64,000 bases of DNA from Eublepharis macularius (taxonomy: Eukaryota > Chordata > Lepidosauria > Squamata > Eublepharidae), in contig NC_072801.1 in assembly GCF_028583425.1 (NCBI RefSeq), positions 20,914,001-20,978,000 of the forward strand. Reading direction: 5' to 3'. Positions within the stretch are counted from its first letter, which is position 1. Each line of letters begins with the position of its first letter. The notes under the pieces were generated by a model that searched no databases, was not told the origin of the DNA, and saw only the letters and a program-made list of their open reading frames with translations. Both the position numbers and the translations under genes were made by a program. Of this stretch, positions 11,085 to 21,800 are shown one piece after another.

Positions 11085-12535
11085 CTTGTATTATAGGAAG
11101 GCCTCGTGATAGATGGTGGTATGACAGAGTGGTCAATGTATGAGGGTGGTTGTGAGATAAAAAAGGTGTCCTATATTCTCAATGAAACGGGTGTTTTGCT
11201 AAGCCAGAGATAGAATTTATTTACAAGTACATATGTGTGATGATTGCAGAATATTAATGGTTATTCACAGATCCAATCACAAAGACTAATTTTTCACACA
11301 GTTGCCACTTAGGCTAGAAATAATAAAAAAGAGTCGGCGAACAAAGACTTACTTCCCTCAGTCCTTCACTCATAGAATGACACGATCACTTTCATCTCTC
11401 ACAAACTTCCACACAAATGGACTGAACTAGACTCTTTCAGGCTTCCACATAGACTGCCTGACCTAGATAGAACAAATACTTTCCTCTTAGCACTCTGACT
11501 AAAAACTTCAGTTCGCTCCAGCCCCACAGCTACCATTCAAGAACAGCACGTCTCACTCACCCATCCGGTGAGGGTTTTGAATATTGGTTACTGCGATTTA
11601 AAGTGCAGGCCGCTGAAGTGAGAAGGAGAGGGGCTGAAACAGACGGCTGCTTTCAAAAGAGAAGCAAATAGCTCCTGGATCAGATGGTGTATTAAGCATT
11701 GCTTCCACTGAATGATACAGACAAAGGAACGTGTGAATATGAGTCTTTGAGAGCTTATTTTGGGGTGCAGTTTCTTCCAAGTTTCTGCCTGTGCATTTAC
11801 ATTGGGCGCCAATCCACTTTAGAGCAATTAGCACAAGAACTGGGCTTTGGATCTCTGAATTCAGCTTTCATTTTAAAAAAGTTACTAGCCCTTTTAATGG
11901 CAGAGCAAAAAGGACTACAGCATTATATTTTAATAACAAAGAAAGATGGCATTTCCAGGGAACTAAATCAAGGCAGCAGTTGTTATTTCTTCTTTTAATG
12001 CAATTGTATTTATTCATAGCTTAATCATGTCTGTTATGTAATGATCAAAACTCAGTGAATTTATTAGTATGTTACAGGTTCCCCTAAAGAAGGCTGCCAG
12101 AAGCAATGTAGAGTTTTTTTTCTAATAAAATAATTTAATCTCCTTTTTTTGCTTGCCCTTGTTGTTATTTATTTATGTTTCCTATCATTTACTGACTCCA
12201 GCAGGATTACAAAATGTAAGTCAATGCAATAGGATACAGTATGGATTGTAGAAAGCCTCTTGCTGGGATCGCCACCAGGCATGAATTGTTTAAGAGAATC
12301 AGGGAAGAGTCACTTAGGATTCAGCTAATGTGCATACAAAATGCACTTCTGTCCAATGATTTCCCCTGAAGCTACACTTTAAAACAAAACAGATTTAGGA
12401 CACAATTCTACTTCTCTTGAAGCTTGTAGTAAAATGTTCATTGTTTTTTAAAGAAAAAATACTGATGCAAGCCCTAGGCTTGGATTCAAAACATTTTTGC
12501 CAGTCGGAGAGAACTTTTTACTGAGAGGGGAGGAG
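11085..12535. other. intergenic, nothing recognised
   Basis: No exon, repeat family or promoter signal that I can name. Sequence is moderately A/T-rich and looks unique. Confidence 0.5.
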
Positions 12536-12539
12536 GCCC

Positions 12540-12745
12540 AGGGTAGTATAGTGTTCAGAGGGTTGGGAGACCTCTGCCATGAAAGCTGCTGGGTGACCTT
12601 GGGCCAGTCATGCACTCTCAGCCTAACCAACCTTACAGGGTTGTTGTGCAGATAAAATGGAGGAAAGGAGAATAATGTAAGCCACTTTGGGTCTCCATTG
12701 GGGGGAAAAGTGGGGTATAAATGAAGTAAATAAATCAAAATAAAT
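12540..12745 (+). mobile_element. tRNA-derived SINE, sense
   Basis: A decayed head (AGTATAGTGTTCAGAGGGTT) is followed by GCTGGGTGACCTTGGGCCAG, then CAGGGTTGTTGTGCAGATAA. The 3' end reads GTAAGCCACTTTGGGTCTCC with a tail ATAAATGAAGTAAATAAAT. It is one of the clearest copies of this family here. Confidence 0.8.
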
Positions 12746-12820
12746 TATAATCCTCACTAATTTACCCATCGAGCGCAGACTCCCCCACATCATACACTCA
12801 ATACTATTTTGGGATAGGAC

Positions 12821-13136
12821 CAGGGGCTTTTTTTCTGGGAAAAGAGGGGGTGGAACTTAGTGGTGGAACTCAAGACCGCACAATGACATCACTTTGGGTC
12901 AGCTGGAACAAGGGGGGGGTTAAAGTTTAAATTGCCCTTGGTGAAAATGGTCACATGGCTGGTGGCTCCGCCCCCTGATCTCCAGACAGAGGGGAGTTCA
13001 GATTACTGAGTGGCGTGGAGGGCAATCTAAACCCCCCTCTGTCTGGAGATCAGGGGGTGGGGCCACCGGCCATGTGACCATTTTTAAGAGGTGCCGGAAC
13101 TCCGTTTCACTGCATTCCCACTGAAAAAAAGCCCTG
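12821..13136. mobile_element. fold-back DNA element with terminal inverted repeats
   Basis: It begins CAGGGGCTTTTTTTC and ends GAAAAAAAGCCCTG, so the ends are inverted repeats. Inside, 12944-12994 and 13034-13084 are 51-nt arms of a near-perfect palindrome (CCCCCTGATCTCCAGACAGA on the left). The flanks 12812-12820 GGATAGGAC and 13137-13145 GGATGGGGC match at 7 of 9 bases, a possible worn 9-bp target duplication. There is no coding capacity, so it is non-autonomous; a 9-bp duplication would suggest a MULE-like superfamily. Confidence 0.7.
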
Positions 13137-13145
13137 GATGGGGCT

Positions 13146-14125
13146 CTCTGACACCTAGAGGTGATGTTTTGAGGAGCGCAATGGGAGAGAGGAGGTACCA
13201 AAGTTCTGTTTCTCTCATTCACTGAAGATGCCTGTGCTACTGTGGGATCCAGGCTGCCATCCTATGCCCATTTATTTAGGGGCAAAAGTGAGCTGAACTT
13301 GTGTATAGGATTAGGGCTGTGGGGGCCGACCCATTTTGCAGCCTCACTGGACTCAGATACAGAAACATCTTTTATGTGATTATAAATACTGAAAGACAAT
13401 GATTCATGGGGAGTGTGGAGTGCTCCTTCCTGACAAATACTGCCAGCTAATTACCAGCTGAATGAGAAATTTATTTATTTTTTAAAAGGAGATGAAGTAG
13501 TTAAACTTTTAATCTGCATATGTACTGGTTGAGTGGGTGGAAAGCAGGCACAGGCATGAGCATCAGTTATAATGGCAAAGTCCCGTTTGTTTGGATTTTC
13601 CAATGAAGTCAAGGATCTCTTCCACCTCCACACTGCTCATTGGACTGAATTCCCTTCCATGGGACTTCTGATGAGCAATTTAAGGGTGTGGGTGTGTGTA
13701 TTTAACCTGTTCCTCCCTAGTGTCTGCACATGACATGGATAAGGATTTAAATGCCATGGGCTTTCATAATCCTGTGATGTTGGGGTTGTGAGAAAAGTGT
13801 TTCTGTAGACTTACTAAAGTTCCCTGGTGATTGTCAAATAGGGGCACCAAGGAAATGTTTTCTTTCCTGAAGCCCTGGATAAGAATTTTTATGATTTTTG
13901 GAAAAATGTGGCCCAATATTCAGTAGTTTTCTATTAAGAAATTGAGTATCCCATCAAAGAGTGACAGCACCATTCTTTTCTCATGTGATATTAAATCTTT
14001 ATTGTATTAGAGGATTACCTTCATGCATTAGGCATTCTTTCTTGATGCCCGAGTATACTTTTTGCATTATCCTTAAATCATGGGAAGTATAGGCAGGAAA
14101 TCAATGTTAATGTCATAGCATATAT
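13146..14125. other. intergenic, nothing recognised
   Basis: No supported exon, RNA gene or repeat family. Mostly A/T-rich unique-looking sequence. Confidence 0.5.
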
Positions 14126-14129
14126 AGAT

Positions 14130-14260
14130 CCAGAGGAGTTAGCTGTATTAGTCTGTAGTAGCAAAATAGAAAAGAGTCCAGTAGCACCTTTAAGACTAAC
14201 CAACTTTACTGCGGCATAAGCTTTAGAGAATCACAGTTCTCTGTTGCATCTGATGAAGCT
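14130..14260. repeat. dispersed 'TAGTCTGTAGTAGCAAAATAG' family repeat
   Basis: GTATTAGTCTGTAGTAGC, then AGTCCAGTAGCACCTTTAAG, then ACTAACCAACTTTACTG and CATAAGCTTTAGAGAATCAC. This is the same order as the copy at 16360-16485 in partly complementary form. Confidence 0.75.
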
Positions 14261-14569
14261 AGCATATATATTTGCATCAAGATTCTGTTTATGCGAGTTT
14301 TTTTAACTGATGCATCCCAATAAACCACCACACAAAAAGATGCACGACGCAGGGCCTGTACATATATGCAATAATATCAAGACTGCTTTCCTACTGTATG
14401 CATCAACGCTCACGTGCATTGCAACCAGAAATAATAGGTGACAACGTTGTGTGTAAAATTTCAAATCTGAACAAACAAAAAAGACAGGATGCACTGGTTT
14501 CACTTCGGAAAGAATATTTCAAAAAACTTGAACCACAGGGGTAAAAAACAAACAAGCAGGCGCCCTCCT

Positions 14570-14980
14570 TTTTTAATCGGAACCGGAAGTAATAGGGCTG
14601 CGTGAAACCTTTAAAAAAAATAACAACCTAACCTCTTTAGCCTGAAGAATCGCCACCACCCCTCCCCTCTCGCGCACGCGCTCTTCCTTTCTGCTGGCAA
14701 TGGGCTGCCGGAGCAGGCTGGGGAACAGCGCGCATGCGTACGAGGTGGCCAACCTGCCAGGAGGTCAGTTCTCGTGGAACCGAAAGAATGTCGAGGTGGA
14801 CGTGAGTGCGTCATGACGCTGTGTTGTCAATAGGTGACCCTGCTTGGGGTGTGGGGGGTGGAAGAGAACTACAGAGCTCCACATCCGGGCACTTGGAGAG
14901 GGTATGCGGCTGGGAGTTCTGCTGCTGCAGTAGGGGGCGCTATGGCTGAGAGGGGCGCCCCTGAGGGGAGGAGGGCAAGC
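14570..14980 (+). promoter_or_regulatory. DAGLB: CpG-rich promoter, probably of DAGLB
   Basis: TATA-less, CpG-rich patch with an ETS site (ACCGGAAGTAAT at 14581-14592), an NRF1-type palindrome (GCGCATGCGT at 14730-14739), and GCGCACGCGC near 14672. The DAGLB start-codon exon at 18717 is preceded by a pyrimidine tract and CAG, not by a CpG island, so an upstream non-coding exon is expected. This patch is the nearest candidate, 3.9 kb upstream. Assignment is inference. Confidence 0.55.
14640..14801 (+). other. DAGLB: candidate DAGLB 5' leader exon with an upstream ORF
   Basis: A strong donor (GAC|GTGAGTGCG) follows 14801 inside the CpG patch. It would pair with the acceptor TGTCTTCCACAG ending at 18716. 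An ATG at 14700 opens 34 codons exactly up to the donor. Spliced to 18717 it would continue out of frame past the DAGLB ATG, making an overlapping uORF. I do not recognise this peptide, and the exon's 5' limit is a guess. Confidence 0.3.
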
Positions 14981-14984
14981 CGTG

Positions 14985-16355
14985 GGCGAGGAGGATATTA
15001 TTGCTGGTTTTAATAGGGGTCGAGAGGATTTTTTTCTAATGAGGAGAGTTTAGTAGGAGGGAAGGAGTGGGATTTTCCTCAGGGGTAGATTGGGGGTAAG
15101 GAAAGAGGTGGGGTTCCTTGTTGCAATGGGGAAACTGAGAGAGGCTTCTCCTGAGGGAAGCTAATCCCTGTACTTCTGGGGTCGTGGAGGGATGAGTCTG
15201 TCAATGTCTCTTAGCTGTCATGGCCAAAGGGAGCCTCCATGGCCAGAGGTAGCGCTCCTCTGAGTGCTGTGGGCTGCAGGATGCGTGGCAAGGCAGCTGT
15301 CCTCGTGCCCTGTCTGGGGAGCTTCTGTTAGCTTGTGTGGGAAACCAGTTTCCCCAGGAATTAAACCAGAGAGCAACAGCAGCTTAAGAACTAGGAAAAT
15401 GTACCCCAGCATTAGCTTTTATAAGTTGGTTCACTTCATCCAGACTCCATCAGCTTTTGTGGTTGGTTCACTTCATCCAGACTACAGTTGTTGTAAATTG
15501 GAGTTGCACCATTTTTTTTAAAAAAAGATAATCATCCAGACTCCTGTTGAATTTTGCTGAAGTGGATGTAAACTAGAGTTGAGTGGCACCTTTTAATGCT
15601 TGATTTTTAAATGATTATCATTACAGCATTAATTTTCAGGGGGTTAGGGACATGGGATAGCTAGAGCTCGCAAAAATATATGCCACTGTCAAAAGGAAAG
15701 AGTTAATCTCTGTAAAGTTGCTTTGTGTTGGAAACATGATTCTGGGTTAGATGTCACTTGTGTCCACTTCAGAAGCTTTCTTCATAGGCATGTGAGTGGC
15801 AGGGACTTAAACTGTGGTGTTCCTTTCTGTGAGCAATTTACCCAGCAAGTTAAGAATTTGACTCCTGTTTGGTTTTTTGGGGTGGGGAGGGGGAGACGGC
15901 AGCCAAGATGCTAAACTACATGGAACTTGGGGCCAATTGGGAAGATTTCTTCTTTTGAATGCAAGTGGCACTCCTCCTGATGGTGTTTCACCGGACAGGT
16001 TAAGATTCTACTGCTTCAGCGGGTACTTGAGGAAATAGCTAACTTCCTTGTTCCAATGTTGGCTCCATTGCATTCCCTTTTACTGTGGCTCAGTATTTTA
16101 AAATTATATTTTAATTGATTTGTTTTTAAGTTAAGTTGTCTTAAGTAGCCTGAAGGATGGAAGGGTGGTGTAGAAATATGTAAAATAATAAAATGAATAC
16201 TACAGCCAAGAATGAGGACAGGTTTACAGTGCTTTGTTGTGGTAGTAAAATGGGCACTGTTCTTTCCTACAAGAGTGCGGGTTGTAAAAGAATTGGACCC
16301 TGCAGAGAAATTGGGTGTATGACATTCAAGAGGCCTGTTACAGAAAAGTTAGCAA
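14985..16355. other. probable DAGLB leader intron or intergenic DNA, nothing recognised
   Basis: GTTCACTTCATCCAGACT occurs twice (15429-15446 and 15466-15483), a small local repeat. Otherwise there is no supported feature. Confidence 0.5.
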
Positions 16356-16359
16356 GACT

Positions 16360-16485
16360 TTTGATCCAGAGGAGTAAGCCGTGTTAGTCTGTAGTCACAT
16401 CTGACAAAGAGAACTGTGGTTCTCGAAAGCTTATGCTACAATAAAGTTGGTTAGTCTTAAAGGTGCTACTGGACTTTACTATTTC
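16360..16485. repeat. dispersed 'GTGTTAGTCTGTAGTCACATC' family repeat
   Basis: GATCCAGAGGAGTAAGCC, GTGTTAGTCTGTAG, GAGAACTGTGGTTCTCGAAA and GCTTATGCTACAATAAAGTT followed by AAAGGTGCTACTGGAC. A more worn, similar block (AAGCATACACTATAGTAAGT, TTTTGAGGTGCAACAAGAC) follows at 16555-16600. Confidence 0.75.
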
Positions 16486-16844
16486 AAGACTTTTGAGGCA
16501 TCTTAAGGTCCTGTGGATTTATTGTGGAATAAACCTTTGGGGACTAGTGCTGGTCCACAAAAGCATACACTATAGTAAGTCTTTTGAGGTGCAACAAGAC
16601 AGGTTTTGTGTTGTATGTGTAAAAATGAATGGTTGGAAAAAATGTGAGCTCCCTGCTAGAGATCATTAGGAAAGGGTTTGAAAATAAAACAGCCGATATT
16701 GTAATGGTCGTGCAACTTCATTTAGAATCTCACGTATGGTTTTGATTGGCATATCTCAGAAAAGATATTGCAGAGTCAGAGAATGTGCAGAAGAAGGGCA
16801 ACTGTGATTAGTTTTCCACAAATTAAGGAAAACGAAATTATTCA
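16486..16844. other. decayed repeat-like sequence
   Basis: Holds the worn second copy just noted. Near 16770-16800 it has GTGCAGAAGAAGGGCAACTG, a phrase I associate with dispersed LINE-like repeats. Nothing is assignable with confidence. Confidence 0.3.
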
Positions 16845-17233
16845 GGAGGGGCTTTTTTACTCCAATAATAGGGTTGTGCTATAAGAAATGACTTAGAGAG
16901 ATGCTTTGGTAAAGGGACAGGAGCTGTGGACTATACTACTGGGTACTGTCTGCCGCAAGTATGCTTCTACTGTGTATTTTCTACATCCTTTAATATGTTG
17001 TGTCAAATTTACATATGTTTTGCTTCAGCTATGTTTAATCTCTGGATTTGGATTTATGTTTATTTTCAAATTTCTTTAATCCAGACAGCATTGTATTGTT
17101 ATATTCAATCCATACCACATTGTATTGTTTATTGAATGTCCCAGCCATTACTCATATTGACTTGCTCTGGGTAATCTGCCTTGAGTCTCAGTGAGAAAAA
17201 CAGACTATAAACGATGTAAATAAAATAAATAAA
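16845..17233 (+). mobile_element. L2-like LINE 3' end, sense
   Basis: Collinear with 61120-61880. Both share GGACTATA...ACT...GTACTGTCTG, then TTTAATATGTTGTGTCA, then GTAATCTGCCTTGAGTCTCA and AGACTATAAACGATGTAAAT with a (AAATAAAT) tail. The rest of the element is missing, the usual 5' truncation. Confidence 0.75.
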
Positions 17234-18680
17234 ATGATTACTAAGGGGAGGGGTGGTTACTTGAGCATGAAAAACATGCCAACAGAATCAATTAATTATA
17301 CAATTAATTATACAAAAACAAAAACAATGGTATTTAGTAAGAGACCAAAAAAATATCATTGGAGTATACAGGACACCCCAATTGAACAGTGCAGGACCTA
17401 CAAATATCTAGGTCTAACTTTTAGTGAGACCCTGAAATGGGATGCCCATATAAAGCTTATAAAAGCCTCAGCGCTCAAGACCTTAGGAGCAATAATGAGA
17501 TTCTACTACTCTAACAGTGCAGTCCTAAGAAGAGTTACTCCAGTCTAAGCCCATTGACTTTAATGGGCTTAGAATGGTGTAACTCTGCTTAGGATTGCTC
17601 TGTTAGGGTGGTTTCTTGATAGCACCATCCATAAAGCTTTTTGTTTCTAAAGTCATTACTCATTTACTGTATGGAATTGAGATCTGGGGGTGGAAGGAAT
17701 CAACACTTGGCAATTTGGAAATAATTCAAAAAAATTTTCATGAGACGTGTTCTAGCCCTGCCAAAAGGGACACCAGCTGCCTTGCTATGGGCAGAACTCG
17801 GTCTCCCCTCGATCAGAACATGTGCCCATTTAGCGATTCTCAAATTGCAGAAAAAATACCAACTATCGAACCCTGGTTCCTTCAGTAATTTGAGTTATTT
17901 GAGCTATCACTAGCTGCAAAACAAGGATAAAACCCGACCGGCCTTCCTTAATGGCATTGCATCTCAATATACCATCCCAGACGAATTACTCCAACCTTTG
18001 GGAAGCAATGTTGACTTAAGGGAATGGGTATACAAAGAGGATGCCCTAACTGACAATTTTTTAATCAGTAAAACAAAATTTGCCCCATGGTATAAAACCA
18101 TCAAAAAAGACCACATTAGAGCATGTTATCTGACTGATATCACAGTCTATAAGCTTAGGGTAGCATTTACGTCATTACGCTTCCAGTCTATGCCAACTGA
18201 AATGCTACTTGGGCGATTCCAAAAAAACCCCATGGATCAGCGGATATGTATCTGTGGAACCTCAAATGAAGACTTACCACACTATGTTTTAAAGTGTCCC
18301 TTATACCAGGAACCAAGGGGGAAATTTCTCACGAATATTTATCTAGTCTCCATCTTCTGTCTGACTTTGATAAATTAAATTTTATTCTTTCAGACACAGA
18401 TCCTTTTATTTCAAATAGGATGGCCCTCTATGCCCTGACTGCTAGAAAAATAAGGGCAAATATGGTAGCCAGGAGAGTAAACACCAGACATAGATTAGAA
18501 ACCATTCGGTTTTAATGTTGTTTAATGTTTACATTTTAGGCAAAATGCATTTTACAGTAATTTTATTTATATGTATGTAACTATATCTGTATTCTTGTAT
18601 TTTTGTTCTGTTTTTAATGAATGATTTTAGATTGTGAAGGCCTATGGCCACATACAATAAATTTGTCTCTCTCACATGCC
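17234..18680 (+). mobile_element. R4/Vingi-like non-LTR retrotransposon, 5'-truncated and decayed
   Basis: Reading frames show the C-terminal part of a LINE polyprotein. TKTMVFSKRPKKYHW followed by CRTYKYLGLTFSETLKWDAH is the late reverse-transcriptase/thumb region. A C-terminal zinc-knuckle-like motif CICGTSNEDLPHYVLKC (Cys-Cys-His-Cys) follows at about 18249-18299. The frame is broken in a few places and by the insertion at 17511-17606. The 3' end GTGAAGGCCTATGGCCACAT with ACAATAAATTTG resembles that at 63382-63415. The clade call rests on motif memory only. Confidence 0.7.
17511..17606. mobile_element. 96-bp palindromic MITE nested in the LINE
   Basis: The ends CTAACAGTGCAGTCCTAAG and CTTAGGATTGCTCTGTTAG are reverse complements with two mismatches. 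The centre AAGCCCATTGACTTTAATGGGCTT is itself palindromic. Related but more worn copies lie at 54886-54972 and 57422-57492. It interrupts the reverse-transcriptase frame of the LINE, so it is the younger insertion. Confidence 0.85.
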
Positions 18681-18716
18681 AACAAGACTCTGTAGCTCTT
18701 CTCTTGTCTTCCACAG

Positions 18717-18750
18717 GAGGTGAGACACAGCGCCAGGCAAGGTGTACAGG
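18717..18750 (+). other. DAGLB: DAGLB 5'UTR within the first coding exon
   Basis: Acceptor-like CTTGTCTTCCACAG ends at 18716. The 34 bases to the ATG lack any CpG-island character. The A at -3 of GGTGTACAGGATG supports this start. Confidence 0.6.
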
Positions 18751-18845
18751 ATGCCTGGGATGGTGATGTTTGGGAGGCGCTGGGCCATAGGCAGTGATGA
18801 CTTCGTCTTCCCGGCTGCCTTTGAGCTTTTCATTAGGGTGAGCTG
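18751..18845 (+). CDS. DAGLB: DAGLB coding exon 1
   Basis: Starts [15 protein letters not shown]. Two in-frame GT sites exist: GTGAGC at 18838 and GTAAGA at 18846. Only the second gives the right phase (Val-Ser-Trp-Trp) into exon 2, matching human Val-Leu-Trp-Trp. Confidence 0.93.
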
Positions 18846-21800
18846 GTAAGAGCGACTGTTTTATGCTGTTACATTTGGTGCTATAAACCTCACTTAATTT
18901 CTAAAAGGAGAGACACTGGGGAGGAAGTCATTGTGCACGTCCCACCTTTTGGCCTGGCAGACTTTCCTTTTAAATCTTCGTCGAGTGAAAGCAGTGATTG
19001 TGATTGCACAGTGGTGGGAAGGGAAGAAGCCTGGGCAAGCAGCTGAGAGACTGAATAAGAACAACTGCATAGGATTGCACTGCCCATTTACTTACCTTAC
19101 AGTGTTGATGTAAGGTTATCAGTAAACAGTGCTTTGTACCCCTGAAAGGGCAATTTATGGCAGAAATAAATGTGATGAGGTATGTGAGTTTCTGCAAGTG
19201 TTCTTACTTATATGTGGTTTCCCATTAGTCATCTGTGCACTCACACACTTCTTGATTCCATGGATTGACTTGCATGAGTTTTGTCCCAGTTCCTCTGAGG
19301 CTGGCGGGGAGAATGCCAGATTGTACCTTGTCTTTGCACATGCACATGGGAAGGGGAGGGCAGATTGCTTGCTTTTTGCCAGCAGCCGCTGCCTCCTAGG
19401 CTCACTTCTCCAGGCACAGCCCAATTGAGGCCGCTTTATGGGAGGGCAGTGTGTGTGTGAGGGGGTGTATGTAGAATGGCCAGGCGTTGGGGCTGGCTGC
19501 CCACCGCCTGCTCACTCACTTGTGAGTTTCCCTGCAAACACAACCTGCGGCTGACAACATGACAAAGGAACATACACATGTAGGTTTATGAGGGATGGAA
19601 GTGTCTTTTCGCACACCTAGAAATGTGTGAGCAGCCATTATGGGTGGGGGGGGTATTGTAAAAGAAACAGGGAAAGGATGGCTGTAATACCTATTCAAAT
19701 GTGAGCTCATGTCTTCTAAAAAAACAGTATGTAAAATACTTTATTGGGGATTGTTTAACACTTTGAAGGGGGAAAGGGGAGAAACGCCTCTGCCATTATT
19801 TCAGTTGAGTAACTCAACTTTTACAAAAAGCAGCCCACCGAACAAAGAGTAAAACAAGCAGCATCATGCAGTCTCTGATCACGCCGTCCATTTTATCCCA
19901 ACAACAATAAAGCAAGGTCTAACGGATGAAAAGCGGGGAGGCGATCAAGCAAGCTATCCCATAGAACGGTGGGGCTTTTAAAAAGTTGTGAAAAGAAAGC
20001 TCATTGTAGAAAACAACTGAAAATGGTTTGTTGGGATAAACTAGAGAAGTGATGATAAAACAAGTGAATCAGAGCAATTACACCTCCCTCACAAACACAC
20101 AATGACAAGAGTGACACAAACGTTATGAGAGAGAGAGGCGGAAACAGAACAAAACTGATTCTTTGCACTGGTAACTATAGTAGCAAGCCTAAACACTTGC
20201 AAACGCAACCACACACCCAGACATCCCATGAAATTAGCGAACACTTGCTCCACTTGGGGGAAAGGCAACACGAGAATGTAAAACAACACATAAATTTGTA
20301 CACTTGAGCAGACTTGCGCAGCTCATCTTGTATAGTTCTCCTTTAAGAGGCTTATCATAATCTGAGCCACTCTTCTGAGCTCTGCATATTCCCAGGCACC
20401 GTAGGTGTAATTAAGCACTGCATATAAGGGCATGTCTGCACTGATGTGTTTTCAAGTCACACCCAATTCATAGAGACCCCAAAACCATGGGGTTTTCAAG
20501 GCAAGTTTGCCACTGCCTTCCTCTGCAGAGCAACCCTAGTCTTTCTTGGGGGTCTCCTATCCAAGTACCAACTGTGCTTAGCTTCTGAGATCTGATGAGG
20601 TCAGGCTATACTGTGCCACCTTCCCACCAATTAGGAGCTGTTGTGGCTCCCAACTGAAACAATGCTGGAAATGATTTGTCAATGAACAGTATTAAGGAGG
20701 CAGAACTGGAGGGTGGAAGGACACAGTGCAGACATCTCCTGAGTGAGTAAGATAGAAGCCACAAAGGTAGAACACAAGCAGCTTGCTTTTTGGCATTTCA
20801 TAACACAAAAAATATGAGCTATGCCAGGGGAGTCTGTATGATGACAAACCTCAAACTCCATAAATGCTCTGTTTCCGGCAGAGCTAAGTGGTTGTGTAAC
20901 ATTAATTGGTTGTTACTCTTTAACAGATGGTTTCACTGATACTGTCTGGGAAAGGGAGATTACTTGATGGATTTAGATATGTCTGGCCCATTTTGAATGA
21001 CAGGTGCTGCAGTTCAGGATCTGCCATGGCTTATTTTTGCCTCTGCTGCACAGAAAGTGCCACAGAATCTAGTGGAATTATTCTGATACAACTGATTAGA
21101 TCTCTCCCTTTCTCCCTCCCCTTTAATTTTCTTCCCATAGGTGGATTGGTATTCTGGTTTTGTATTCGATACACAAAGGGCAATTGGACTGTCCTGGTGG
21201 GAAGCTGTTGCATAGCTACCTTCTTGTCCTCCTTATTCTCCTGGTAGCCATCATATGTGCTTTATCTTCTATTTTGCATATCAGCATGCAAGGTAAATGG
21301 CACCTTAGATTATGTTGCTGTTTTAGTAAAATTGCAGTGCTGTCTCTAAGTGGAGTTCCATCCTTCTAAGCCTGCTGATTTCAATGCTTCGTGCATATGA
21401 TGAAGCATGTTCTGGCTCACAAAAGCTTATGTGGTGATGAGTGTGTTGCCCTTTAAGTACCACAAGACTTACCACAGCTGTTCTTTTGGAATTTGTACAA
21501 ATATTGCATAATATACATTGTTGTTAACAAAAAAAATGGTATTGGTGGTATTATTTCTTTAATTGATTTGTACCCTGCCTGTCTCCCCAGTGGGGACCCA
21601 CAGTGACTGACGTCATTCTCCTCTCCTCTATTTTATCATCACAACAACTCTGTGAGGTAGATGAGGCTGTGACTCAGTGACTGGCCCAAGGTCACCCAGT
21701 GAGCTTCCTTGGCAAAGTGGGAATTTGAACCTGGGCTTCCTAGGTCCTAGGTCCACATGACATAAATAAATAAGATTATAACTTGTATACTGTAACAATT

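Larger units (their letters stand above)
18846..21140 (+). other. DAGLB: DAGLB intron 1
   Basis: GTAAGA to TTCCCATAG. It holds a 5S-derived SINE (20448-20640) and an unassigned block at 19740-20330. The rest, 18846-19740, looks unique, with a G-rich GT run near 19450. Confidence 0.8.

Noticed and set aside
14611-14814. Minus-strand 67-codon frame in the 14.6-kb CpG patch
   Set aside because: Shadow of GC-rich promoter sequence without recognisable content.
20540-20625. 5S rRNA gene (minus strand)
   Set aside because: Similarity is partial and diverged and fused to a SINE body, so it is a derived SINE rather than a working gene.
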